From the NCBI GenBank assembly GCA_017428055.1, contig JAFRRN010000032.1:40087-104086 (forward strand): a DNA stretch of 64,000 nt, given 5' to 3'. Of this stretch, positions 15,812-25,108 are shown piece by piece. A program made the position numbers and the translations under genes. The notes below the pieces were generated by a model. It was not told the origin of the DNA. It saw only the letters and a list, made by a program, of their open reading frames with translations, and ran no database searches. Numbering within the stretch: the first letter of the stretch is position 1; each line of letters begins with the position of its first letter. The DNA is from Prevotella sp. (lineage in GTDB: Bacteria; Bacteroidota; Bacteroidia; Bacteroidales; Bacteroidaceae).

Positions 15812-18800
15812 ATGAAAAGAACAATTCATTATTTCCCTTTATTAATGTTATTCCTATTGCCCATGCCATTGCGGGGGAATCACCATGAGAGTGTAAACAG
15901 ATGGAATGAAAACCTGAATGACACGATATTCGTAGATAGTTTAATAATGGATTCCACGCTATTGCAAGGAAGACTAATGGCTTCAAATTCCAGCAACAAC
16001 GAATACACCGTTACATTTCCTGAATATGAGTACAAGTCGCCAGAGGCATCAGCATTCCGTAAATACGGGGAGGTGGAAGCCAACGAATACACGGGAAGCC
16101 CTAACATCAGTATACCATTATACACCCTCAAGTTCCACGACATCACCATACCCATATCATTGACTTACGACGCATCGGGGATAAAAGTAGACCAAGAAGC
16201 ATCATGGGTTGGGCTGGGCTGGAATCTCCTGACTGGCGGTTGCATCAACTACGTGATGTCGGGCGGCAAGGACATCAGCAACCTTTACAACTCTCCCGCT
16301 TACTTCCAGCAATTCGCCAGTCAAGGGTCTGGGTATTATGTTACTTTCACATCCAACATGGAAAACGACTTCCCATTGGTTGAGGATTTGCAAAACGGCT
16401 ATGGCGAACAAGATTATTATTCCGTAAACGTTCTCGGCAAGAATTTGCTATTTGTTTTTAATCCCGTCACCAACCAGCCCGAAGTCATTGGAAGGAACGA
16501 AGAACCCTTCAAGGTGGAGGAGTTAAATGGCTGCACATACCAAAGCACCAATGACGCAAGGTGGCGAATCACAGATGCCAACGGGCAACAATACTATTTT
16601 GAGCAGGGGGAATCAACGATCTCCAATGTTATTTCAGGTATGTACACTTCTACGTGGAATCTGACAAAAATAGTCTCTCCCAAGGGATTCACCGTAAATT
16701 TCACCTACTCTGATATATATCAAGTCGAATCGCTTGCCAATTACAGCGAAGTGTATGATTTCATACTCAACAAAGAACCCTATAGATGGTTGGTGAATAA
16801 CAAGATGGCCTCTTGCGACGAACTATTCGGCTACCATAACGCTTATGACCCGCCTTATCACTATATCATGACAAAATATCTAAGCCGCATTGAGACAGAC
16901 AACGAAAGGGTAACATTCTCACTGAGCGACAGGGATGACTACTCCGGCGCGAAGAGAATCGACACGATAACTATCACATCACGCCTGACGGGCAAGGAAA
17001 TCAAGAAATTACAGTTCAAATACTCCTACCTTTCCTCGTCTACTGTTGGAGGAAACCACCTTAGTCCATCCGATGACCCCATGGAGAACTTCCCGAAGTT
17101 ACGGACTCGCCTCATTCTCAACTCCATCAGTGAGATATTCGGTATAGACACTTTGAGTACCGCATTCGAATACGACCCTACTCCATTACCTATGAAAACC
17201 TCTTTTGCCAAGGACTTTTGGGGATATTACAATGGAAAGGAGAACAACAGCCATTCCATAGCACAGACAATCAGGACACTCCTTCCAACCTACTTTCCTC
17301 TGTCAGGCATTTATAATCTTCAATCTGAAGAAGCTCTACCCCGATTCACGGGAGCATACAGATATTGCGACCCCTCTTTCATCCAAGCGGGAACGCTAAA
17401 AAGAATCACCTATCCTACCAAGGGATATACATCGTTCACTTACGAGCCACACCAATTCATCTCACAGGACATTGCATACCCCTCTTCGGCGGACATGCAC
17501 GCCATCAGGCGTTACTACACCATCTACGCGGGTGATTACACATCAACGCCATATAGCTCACCACCCACTCATTACCAATTCGACATCGATGCCACGTTTC
17601 ATGGGACTTTAAAGATTAATTACGAGGGGACATTGAGCAGCCTTTACAACGGCAACGCCAATGTGACCATCTACCCCATGAATGGCGGAAGCCCCATAAG
17701 ATTCGACCTAAGGGATGCCCCTTCTGAAGAAATAGCATACGGAAATTCATATTCAGAGACAAGATACCTGACTTTGGGGGCTGGCTCATACATGCTTACC
17801 GCCACTTGTCCCTATCCCCCATACGGCGATATGTCTTTCAGGGTATATACAACCATTGACATCAAAAAAGAAATCAGTCCCAGCATTTACCCCGTTTCGA
17901 CAGGTGGCGGGTTGCGTGTGAAAATGATTGAAGACCACGACCATAACGGAACTTTACTGCGGAAGACAGAATACAAGTATGAGTTGGAAAACGGCATTTC
18001 GAGTGGTAAATTGTTGCGTCCCATGCAATGGGCGGAACGCAAAACCATCATATTCATCGGGCCAGACTATCCAGGCGATAATGCTGGCGCATCGAAATAC
18101 GAAATCCTTCGCCTACATAACACTCCTGTCGGAATACCTTCCTTCACATCTTCCGTGAGCAGGGGAGTTGTGGGATATTCACGTGTGGTAAAGAAACAAT
18201 ATGAGTCCAGCGAGACTGTGGGCAGGGAATGTACATCTTTCTACCTCAACCGTATACCCATAAAGGAATTAGGCAAGTTCTATTTCTTTGAAAGGTTTGA
18301 CAACGGGAAACTTGAAAAGCAATATGTAACGGACAAGGACAGTACTATCATCAGAAAAGTGGAAAACTCATATACCCCCATATCTTACATGCTTCCTATT
18401 TACAATGCTATATATGAGAATAGGTACATAGACTTCAGAGGGGCTGGGATATTGTCAATGGACTTTCCACATTACAAGTTTTGGACTTACCCTTTCCGAA
18501 CAAGCTGGAGTTTCCTTTCCCGTTCCACAAAAACAGAGTACGACGGCACGGATTCCTTGATTGTTACCCATGATTATACATACAACCTGGGCAACCATCA
18601 AGTAGCCAGCGACAGCTATAACTCCAGTATTGACAGCTTATGGTACGTGGGAAGATATTTCTATCCCTCCGACTACACCACTTCCATCATGCAATCCATG
18701 TGCGATAGTGCGAAATTCATACTTAATCCTATCATCAAGGAAACGCTTTCCGTTATGAAGGGCGAAACGGAGCGAGTCATACGAAAGCATGAGAACCAGT

Positions 18801-19303
18801 ATGTTTCTATCCAGAGGGACACGAGCCTTGAGGATGGGGTGAACTTTTGTATTAACAAGTCCTCATTCGCCCCATCTGGGGGTAGCCTGGAACAGCGTCT
18901 GTCATACACATACGACCATTTCGGTAACGTGACAAGCGTCACCAAGGATGGCAACGAATATGTTGCATACCTATATTCTTACAACCATACTTATCCTGTT
19001 GCAGAAATCAAGGGCGCATCCTATAGTCAAATTGTCAGCTGGTTAGGTACATCACGTATCAATTCGCTTTCCTCTTCCACCACGGGAATAGCCGAACTTC
19101 TGTCAGAAGTCCGAAATATCCTCGCCGCCAAGGACATACTGGTTACCACTTATACCTTTGAGCCATCGGTGGGCATGACCAGCATGACATTACCCAATGG
19201 CACTACCACATATTACGAATATGATGCGGCTGGAAGACTTTCGGTTGTACGTAATCATGACGGAAGTTTAGTGGAAAGGAATACCTACCATTATAAACAA
19301 TAA
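15812..19303 (+). CDS. Exported YD-repeat (Rhs-type) protein, N-terminal shell half
   Basis: This protein has about 1163 residues. The start at 15812 gives a signal peptide (MKRTIHYFPLLMLFLLPMPLRG); codons upstream do not. Residues from about 60 on resemble the SpvB/TcdB-like entry of Bacteroidetes Rhs proteins (SPNISIPLYTLKFHDITIPI, SGIKVDQEASWVGLGWNL). YD repeats follow (YTYDHFGNVTSVTKDGN; YYEYDAAGRLSVVRNHDGS). The Rhs core and a toxin tip are absent, because the protein stops after YHYKQ. The second half is encoded 5 bases downstream as its own exported protein. Together they may assemble a beta-cage, as TcB and TcC components do. It probably acts at the cell surface or is released. Confidence 0.85.
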   Translation: MKRTIHYFPLLMLFLLPMPLRGNHHESVNRWNENLNDTIFVDSLIMDSTLLQGRLMASNSSNNEYTVTFPEYEYKSPEASAFRKYGEVEANEYTGSPNISIPLYTLKFHDITIPISLTYDASGIKVDQEASWVGLGWNLLTGGCINYVMSGGKDISNLYNSPAYFQQFASQGSGYYVTFTSNMENDFPLVEDLQNGYGEQDYYSVNVLGKNLLFVFNPVTNQPEVIGRNEEPFKVEELNGCTYQSTNDARWRITDANGQQYYFEQGESTISNVISGMYTSTWNLTKIVSPKGFTVNFTYSDIYQVESLANYSEVYDFILNKEPYRWLVNNKMASCDELFGYHNAYDPPYHYIMTKYLSRIETDNERVTFSLSDRDDYSGAKRIDTITITSRLTGKEIKKLQFKYSYLSSSTVGGNHLSPSDDPMENFPKLRTRLILNSISEIFGIDTLSTAFEYDPTPLPMKTSFAKDFWGYYNGKENNSHSIAQTIRTLLPTYFPLSGIYNLQSEEALPRFTGAYRYCDPSFIQAGTLKRITYPTKGYTSFTYEPHQFISQDIAYPSSADMHAIRRYYTIYAGDYTSTPYSSPPTHYQFDIDATFHGTLKINYEGTLSSLYNGNANVTIYPMNGGSPIRFDLRDAPSEEIAYGNSYSETRYLTLGAGSYMLTATCPYPPYGDMSFRVYTTIDIKKEISPSIYPVSTGGGLRVKMIEDHDHNGTLLRKTEYKYELENGISSGKLLRPMQWAERKTIIFIGPDYPGDNAGASKYEILRLHNTPVGIPSFTSSVSRGVVGYSRVVKKQYESSETVGRECTSFYLNRIPIKELGKFYFFERFDNGKLEKQYVTDKDSTIIRKVENSYTPISYMLPIYNAIYENRYIDFRGAGILSMDFPHYKFWTYPFRTSWSFLSRSTKTEYDGTDSLIVTHDYTYNLGNHQVASDSYNSSIDSLWYVGRYFYPSDYTTSIMQSMCDSAKFILNPIIKETLSVMKGETERVIRKHENQYVSIQRDTSLEDGVNFCINKSSFAPSGGSLEQRLSYTYDHFGNVTSVTKDGNEYVAYLYSYNHTYPVAEIKGASYSQIVSWLGTSRINSLSSSTTGIAELLSEVRNILAAKDILVTTYTFEPSVGMTSMTLPNGTTTYYEYDAAGRLSVVRNHDGSLVERNTYHYKQ

Positions 19304-19308
19304 TCTTT

Positions 19309-22300
19309 ATGGGAAATATGGAAAATAGCAAGATTTTCACTATATTTGCAATGTCATTACACCTCATAGGAGTAATGGGTCAAAGTAACGTTCATAATTA
19401 CGTCATGAAAGAAACCATGCTAAGTGATGACTATATGGTAAAAAACACCGAAGTAAGGTACTATAATGGATTGGGTACCCCTGTCATGTCTGTAACGGAT
19501 GCTTTATCAGGCAGCGGAATGTTCACATACTCAATGCAATCTTATGACTTACTCGGCAGGCAGACGCAAACATGGTTGCCCGTGACGACCTCCAACACAT
19601 CGCCAAGCTATGTCGCACCATCTGAAATCCCCTCCATGTCAGAATCATTCCACCATGATGCCCATGCATACTTGCTTGTGTCTTATGACGCATCAGACCG
19701 ACTATTGGAAGAATGGGGAGCTGGAGAGACATGGCATCATGAAGGGCGCAAAAAGGAGACTTCCTATCGGTTTAACCACGCCAACGAAGTAAGATTATAC
19801 GATGCTCCCACGGATGGCTCATGCTCCTTGGTAAAGAAGGGATATTATGCCAAGAACAGACTCTCCGTAACGGAAGCCTCTGACGAGGAAGGGCACTCCA
19901 TACAGGTTTTCACGGACATGCAAGGACGCAAGGTGCTGGAGCGGCGAAATGGCAATAATGACACATACTTTGTGTACAACGACTTGGGGCAGCTCCGTTT
20001 CGTGCTGTCCCCAGGCTACCAAACGGAGGGACACAAGGCCAAGTACGCTTATGAATACCGATATGACGACAGGGGGCGGATGGTGAAGAAGATTCTGCCG
20101 GGTTGCCAATACGTGCAGTATTGGTACGACAGCACTGACCGACTCCTGTTCATGCAAGACGGGAAGCTGCGAGCGCAGGGCAAATACCGTTTCTTCTTTT
20201 GCGACCGCTTGGGAAGGCTTGCCGTGCAGGGTACATGTACCGCCTGCAATCGCGGCACTTACTATGCCGCCGTCAGTTTCACCCAAGGAACGGGTGGTTT
20301 TTGTAATACGGGATATGTGCTTACCAAGAGCGGCATCGTCACCTCACCGAAGTTGGAAGTCGTGAATTATTATGACACCTATGGATTCATGGAAAGGCTC
20401 ACGCCCGAGGAGCAGGACTCCTTGTCGTTCTGCCCCTTGGCGGGCTATCCCACGTCAGAGACGGCTGCAAAAGGATTGCCGACGGGAATCGTTACATACC
20501 TGATAGAGAACCCTTCTTTATACACAATCGCCACTACGTATTACGACGGGAAGGGAAGACCTGTCTGCACACGCGCCACTAACCATCTTGACGGGATGGA
20601 TGTCATGCACGTAAAATATACTTTCACGGGTAATCCCGAAAAGACCTGGCATCGCCAATCGTCGTCCATAGACATCGGGATAACAGAGGAATACGAATTC
20701 ATGTACGACCATGCGGACAGGCTTCAGAAAACATGGTACTCGCTGAACGGGTGCAGCCCCTTCGACCTATCGGAATGCTCATACGATGAATTGGGACGCA
20801 TTTACACGAAAACCATAGGTGGGACGGAGACCGTCCATTATGGCTACAATATCCGTAACTGGCCGACTGCCATCACAAGCCAGAAGTTCGCCGAGACCTT
20901 GACATACGGTGGGGCTGAGGATGGGTTCACGCCTACATACCCCTGTTTCAATGGCAACATATCAGCCATCCGCTGGCACGTTCAGGGGGATACCATACAG
21001 AGAGGCTACCAATTCCACTATGACAGTCTCGACAGGCTCACGGCAGCCCATTACGGAGAGGGCACGACGATAGGGAATAACGAGGGGCGGTACGATGAGA
21101 ATGCCACTTACGACAATATGGGCAACATGGTGAGGTTCAAGCGATACGGCAAGGCAGACAATGGCGCTTACGGGACGGTGGACGACCTGGTTATTTCACA
21201 CGACGGCAACCAGATGATCAAGGTGACCGACCATGCGGAGTACGATCCGACGGCAAAGGGGGCGTTCCATTTCAGTGACGGGGCGAATGAGAGTACGGAG
21301 TACACCTACGATGGCAACGGTAACATGACGAAAGACCTTAACAGAGGATTTACCTCCGTCAGCTACAACAACATAAACCTGCCTAACCTAATCGTCAATG
21401 GAACAAACAGGCATACAAGAATCGTCTATGACGCTGCGGGACGAAAACTCACCTCATATTCGGTAACAACAGCCCAGCTCTTATGGGACGATGAGGAAGA
21501 AAGTGCGTCAGGGGATACCAATGAGCCGCGCAGGGCAAGGGAGACCATGCCCAAGGGCTTTAGCGACTATATCGACTACTGCGCCAACATCGTCTATGAC
21601 GGGGAAAAAGCCATCGTCCTCAATCCCGAAGGGTATGCCGTGGTAGACCAAGGAGGTAACGCTACCTTCCACTACTATCTCCGAGACCACATCGGCAGCA
21701 ACCGGGTCGTGTTCACCCCACAGGACAGCATCGAGCAGGTGAACCACTACTACGCATGGGGTGGGCTGATGGACATCAGCTCCAACGAGGATGCCCAGCG
21801 ATATAGGTTCTGCGGGAAGGAACTATTAAGGGACAACGGCATCGACTGGTACGACCACGGGGCAAGATGGTACGACGCGACATTGCCGACTTGGCATACC
21901 ATGGATCCATTAAGTGAGAGTTACTACAATATCAGTCCGTTTGTGTATTGCGCAGGGAATCCCATTAATTTAAAAGATTTAGATGGAAGAAAGTTCGTTT
22001 TTACAAATGGTACAACAGATTCGTTTAAAGAATCATTTTACAAAGCAATCAATCTCCTTAATACGAAAGGGTGTGGTGATTTATATAACTTGATAGAAAG
22101 TGTTTCAATCAATATATACATAATTGAAAAATATGACATAGAGGATGGCAACTATTTTGACAGCACAAAAGAATCTCTTTTTTGGAATCCTCATAGGGGT
22201 ATTAAGACAACGAATGAAATCTTTTTATCACCTACCACATTATTGAATCATGAATTAGACCATATCTCTGAATACTTATTTAATAATAGTCAGTATAACA

Positions 22301-22536
22301 TCAATTCTAAAGATGACGATAAAAACCTTTACACAAACAAGGAGGAAGAACGAGTAATAAAAGGATCAGAACAGAAAACCGCAAAAGCGTTAGGGGAAAT
22401 TAGAGATGGAGAAACAACAAGAACTGACCATTCTGGTTTTGCTTTTGAGACGAATGACCCAACTTCAAATAAACCGTTAAATGAGAGTCATGATGATGAA
22501 TTTGTTATATATGGGCAGAAAATCAATAAACAATAG
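19309..22536 (+). CDS. Exported Rhs core protein with C-terminal metalloprotease-like toxin
   Basis: This is a 1075-residue protein with its own signal peptide (KIFTIFAMSLHLIGVMGQ). YD repeats run to about residue 760. The conserved Rhs core follows (YYLRDHIGSNRVVFTPQD, YRFCGKELLRDNGIDWYDHG, DPLSESYYNISPFVYCAGNP), ending with DLDGRKF near residue 894. The last about 180 residues are a variable tip with lower GC. They contain LLNHELDHISEYL, a zinc-protease HExxH motif (residues 981-985), and EERVIKGSEQKTAKALGEIR with a later RTDHSG. This resembles M91-type effector proteases found as Rhs tips in Bacteroidetes. The gene downstream overlaps it and may encode immunity. No PAAR or VgrG domain is present. 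Confidence 0.85.
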   Translation: MGNMENSKIFTIFAMSLHLIGVMGQSNVHNYVMKETMLSDDYMVKNTEVRYYNGLGTPVMSVTDALSGSGMFTYSMQSYDLLGRQTQTWLPVTTSNTSPSYVAPSEIPSMSESFHHDAHAYLLVSYDASDRLLEEWGAGETWHHEGRKKETSYRFNHANEVRLYDAPTDGSCSLVKKGYYAKNRLSVTEASDEEGHSIQVFTDMQGRKVLERRNGNNDTYFVYNDLGQLRFVLSPGYQTEGHKAKYAYEYRYDDRGRMVKKILPGCQYVQYWYDSTDRLLFMQDGKLRAQGKYRFFFCDRLGRLAVQGTCTACNRGTYYAAVSFTQGTGGFCNTGYVLTKSGIVTSPKLEVVNYYDTYGFMERLTPEEQDSLSFCPLAGYPTSETAAKGLPTGIVTYLIENPSLYTIATTYYDGKGRPVCTRATNHLDGMDVMHVKYTFTGNPEKTWHRQSSSIDIGITEEYEFMYDHADRLQKTWYSLNGCSPFDLSECSYDELGRIYTKTIGGTETVHYGYNIRNWPTAITSQKFAETLTYGGAEDGFTPTYPCFNGNISAIRWHVQGDTIQRGYQFHYDSLDRLTAAHYGEGTTIGNNEGRYDENATYDNMGNMVRFKRYGKADNGAYGTVDDLVISHDGNQMIKVTDHAEYDPTAKGAFHFSDGANESTEYTYDGNGNMTKDLNRGFTSVSYNNINLPNLIVNGTNRHTRIVYDAAGRKLTSYSVTTAQLLWDDEEESASGDTNEPRRARETMPKGFSDYIDYCANIVYDGEKAIVLNPEGYAVVDQGGNATFHYYLRDHIGSNRVVFTPQDSIEQVNHYYAWGGLMDISSNEDAQRYRFCGKELLRDNGIDWYDHGARWYDATLPTWHTMDPLSESYYNISPFVYCAGNPINLKDLDGRKFVFTNGTTDSFKESFYKAINLLNTKGCGDLYNLIESVSINIYIIEKYDIEDGNYFDSTKESLFWNPHRGIKTTNEIFLSPTTLLNHELDHISEYLFNNSQYNINSKDDDKNLYTNKEEERVIKGSEQKTAKALGEIRDGETTRTDHSGFAFETNDPTSNKPLNESHDDEFVIYGQKINKQ
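21817..21961 (+). repeat. Rhs core segment duplicated upstream of the orphan tip
   Basis: These 145 bases recur at 23333-23477 (offset 1516) with three differences. The copies diverge exactly at the start of the variable tip. One change turns a TAT Tyr codon (21946-21948) into TAG in the second copy. Confidence 0.92.
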
Positions 22537-23296
22537 TTGCATGTGCATCCTGATATGGACCATCGGGACCATGGGTGCTTTCGCGACGAACCGCTACAAT
22601 TTTTATTTGGAGGGCGTTGACAAAGTAATCGTGAAAAGAGGTCCTTGGGATGCACTTCCCCCCGTGAGTGTCAGTTGCATGGATTTTGAGGGGCAGTTGC
22701 ATTTTGATCAGTTTGTGATACGTGACGGGGAAAGAATCAAAGATTTATGCAAGTTGATGGAGTCCCTGAAACCTAAAGAATGCAAATATGGGGTTGACGT
22801 AAGGTGTAAGATATACATGTACCATGGCGATGAGCTTGTCACCACCGCATGCATGAACAAGTACTCCTGCATGATTGACGGGAATTGTTACAAGACGACA
22901 GATGAGATGGTGGAATTCCTCAATGCGATTCCAGACGACGAGCTTTGCCCACCTGGCACGTACACACGAAAACTGGATGGCAGCATAGTAGAAAGGTCAT
23001 TTCCCAATGGAAGGGACAGCTTAACTGTCTTGATTGACGAGCGACTGGTGCCGCGCTTGACAAAATTGGGGCTGGAAACCCCTATCAGGTTTGAGGTAAT
23101 GTGCACGGCCGAACAAGATGGCACCCCTACGATGGTGAAGGCATCCGCCACGGACATGGACGGGAACAGACGGGCCGTCTCCGATGAAGTCACCCAAACG
23201 GTCGTGGCATTCTTCAAGGAAGACATCAGATGGAAGCCGAACAAAGAACGAATGTGTTTTGACATCATCCCTGTCAATATTACGTTCATTCCGTAG
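22511..23296 (+). CDS. Exported protein with TonB-C-like end, candidate immunity protein
   Basis: This protein has about 261 residues. The start at 22511 gives a signal peptide (MGRKSINNSCMCILIWTIGTMGAFA) and a 26-base overlap with the Rhs toxin gene; 22541 is an alternative. The mature protein has an unrecognised N-terminal half. Its C-terminal domain (IRFEVMCTAEQDGTPTMVKA ... EDIRWKPNKERM, then PVNITFIP) resembles the TonB C-terminal fold: a strand with D-G, a W-K-P motif, and a final P-hydrophobic strand. Position directly after the toxin tip is the classic place for immunity. A periplasmic immunity protein fits an exported toxin. The immunity role is inferred from position. Confidence 0.6.
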   Translation: MGRKSINNSCMCILIWTIGTMGAFATNRYNFYLEGVDKVIVKRGPWDALPPVSVSCMDFEGQLHFDQFVIRDGERIKDLCKLMESLKPKECKYGVDVRCKIYMYHGDELVTTACMNKYSCMIDGNCYKTTDEMVEFLNAIPDDELCPPGTYTRKLDGSIVERSFPNGRDSLTVLIDERLVPRLTKLGLETPIRFEVMCTAEQDGTPTMVKASATDMDGNRRAVSDEVTQTVVAFFKEDIRWKPNKERMCFDIIPVNITFIP

Positions 23297-23332
23297 GAAG
23301 GCTTTCCGATTTTCAACATAAAAATTCAGAAA

Positions 23333-24181
23333 AAGGAACTATTGAGGGACAACGGCATCGACTGGTACGACCACGGGGCAAGATGGTACGACGCGACATT
23401 GCCGACTTGGCATACCATGGATCCATTAAGTGAGAGTTACTACAATATCAGTCCGTTGGTGTAGTGCGCAGGGAATCCTATTGTTTTTGTGGACAAAGAT
23501 GGCAAAAGGCCATCTGCTAATGAAGCTGCATTAATGGCAGCACATGTGTATGAGGACAAGGATGCCGATAATTATATGAACAAACTTAAAGATGCAGGCT
23601 GGACCATATCTGATTTTAATACTTCAATTAAAATGGAATATTCAAAATTCAGTCAAAATGGATTAAAATCAGAATTGTTTCAAAGAACTATTGATGGGGC
23701 TACCGAATATGCCTATGTCTTTGCAGGAACAAATCCACTTTCAATAGAAGACTGGGTGGAAGACATTGCCCAAGTTGCAGGTTTGTCCTCGCAGTACAAT
23801 ACTGCGATATATAATGCTAAAACTTTGTCCGATGAATTAGGAGATAAGGAATTGACATTTGTTGGGCATTCTTTAGGTGGCGGGGAGGCTGCCGCATCAA
23901 GTATGGCAACGGGAAGGGCAGCCATCACTTTCAATGCTGCTGCCGTAAGTGGACTTACTTCGTATTTCCATAAATTAGTTAACGCCAATAACGTAACCAA
24001 TTATAGGGCAGTTGGTTCTAAAATTGGTATAGGAAATATTAGAATTGGCGGAGACATCCTAAATAATATTCAAGAAAAAATAGGACTAAAACTTCCAGGA
24101 ACAACAATTTCTGTACCTACAGGTATACTTCCAACTCATACGATTAAAGATTTTCTAAAGTATAACTTACCAGAACCATGA
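23333..24181 (+). pseudogene. Orphan Rhs tip: duplicated core fragment plus lipase-like toxin, interrupted by TAG
   Basis: Bases 23333-23477 copy the Rhs core at 21817-21961 and would read KELLRDNGIDWYDHGARWYD ... ISPLV, then TAG (23462-23464) where the intact gene has Tyr. Reading continues in frame through CAGNPIVFVDKDGKRPS into a 230-residue tip. That tip has the lipase/serine-hydrolase elbow VGHSLGGGEAA. It also has FAGTNPLSIEDWVEDI upstream and a late His in LPTHTIKDF, a lipase class 3-like triad layout. Upstream of the copy there is no signal peptide or start. This is therefore a silent orphan cassette that could become active by recombination with the intact core. Its stop codon overlaps the next gene (ATGA at 24178). 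Confidence 0.85.
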
Positions 24182-24756
24182 TAAAAAGAAAACATTTTCT
24201 TATATTACTTTCCGTCTTGCTGTTGCCTATGTGCGTGTATCACAAAATAACCCACATGGAAAAAGGGGACTTGGCTTGGATGGAATCATACCATGCAGGA
24301 GACACCGTTATGTTCTCCAACGGGAGTCTAACAGATACTCTCATCGTAAGGGGAATAAAAGTTCACAACTCGCTTAATCCCATCAATACGAACTTCAATG
24401 CAAGTTCTGTCTACGAAGCCGTGGCATACCTTGATTATGACATCATACATGATAATGACACCATGGAAGGATGGTTCTCTATCCGTAAAGAAGAACAAGG
24501 GCAGCCCGTGTATCTCAATTTTTCGTTATGCGACAGATATGCCCTCAAAGGGATAAAACCACGTTTTAAGAATTTCATCATCAACCAATCAAGCTATGAT
24601 GACTGTATCGTTATTGACAAAAGTAACTCAAGTTTAGGAAAATACCAGTCCAAAACATGTGGTGTCAAGAGTCTTATCTGGAGTAAGTCAAGAGGTCTGC
24701 TACAATATTCTTTCAGCAATGGAGACAAATATGTACGAAAAGACTTGAACGGTTAG
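24178..24756 (+). CDS. Exported hypothetical protein, candidate immunity for the lipase-like tip
   Basis: This is a 192-residue protein with a signal peptide or lipoprotein-like leader (MIKRKHFLILLSVLLLPMC). The mature part is beta-rich and unrecognised. Its ATG overlaps the stop of the orphan tip (ATGA), the usual tight linkage of a toxin with its immunity gene. Residues from about 74 (NASSVYEAVAYLDYDIIHDN) recur in a truncated remnant at 26304-26399. Function is inferred from position. Confidence 0.6.
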   Translation: MIKRKHFLILLSVLLLPMCVYHKITHMEKGDLAWMESYHAGDTVMFSNGSLTDTLIVRGIKVHNSLNPINTNFNASSVYEAVAYLDYDIIHDNDTMEGWFSIRKEEQGQPVYLNFSLCDRYALKGIKPRFKNFIINQSSYDDCIVIDKSNSSLGKYQSKTCGVKSLIWSKSRGLLQYSFSNGDKYVRKDLNG

Positions 24757-24816
24757 CTTAATGTCATAGTTTTAACATCAAAAATCAAGAGAGACTAACC
24801 AAAACCAAATATATAG

Positions 24817-25026
24817 ATGATGCAACTTATCAGGAATGCGGGAAATGGTCATCGTCTATATGCGCGCCTGACCATACAAGACATGTTGCTCATCAAAGGG
24901 CTGTACAAGACATGGTGGAAGGAACAGCAAGGGAAAAGCATCCGTGAAATCCGCAGGGAATGGGAAGGCAAAGACATCATCAATTCAAGTTCCACTTCAG
25001 TCAAAGTCTTCTATAAATGGATATAA
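24817..25026 (+). pseudogene. Fragment of a duplicated hypothetical gene (C-terminal part)
   Basis: A 69-codon open frame ends in GLYKTWWKEQQGKSIREIRR ... VFYKWI. This is nearly the C-terminus of the intact gene ending at 27060 (GLYKTWWEKQQGKSIREIRE ... FYKWI). The N-terminal two thirds are missing. Directly after it, at 25046-25081, a second remnant (MRKTLCVLLESIYITT) resembles the first residues of the gene at 27080 (MRKTICIFLASMAFAS). The block is a decayed copy of the gene order further downstream. Confidence 0.75.
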
Positions 25027-25108
25027 CCCTATGAAATCAGACTATATGAGGAAAACGCTTTGTGTCTTACTGGAGTCAATATATATAACAACTATACAAA
25101 CAGACAAC

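Noticed and set aside
19295-19315. Frameshift splitting one large Rhs gene into two
   Set aside because: The second frame has its own start and signal peptide right after the first stop, so two genes are the better reading.
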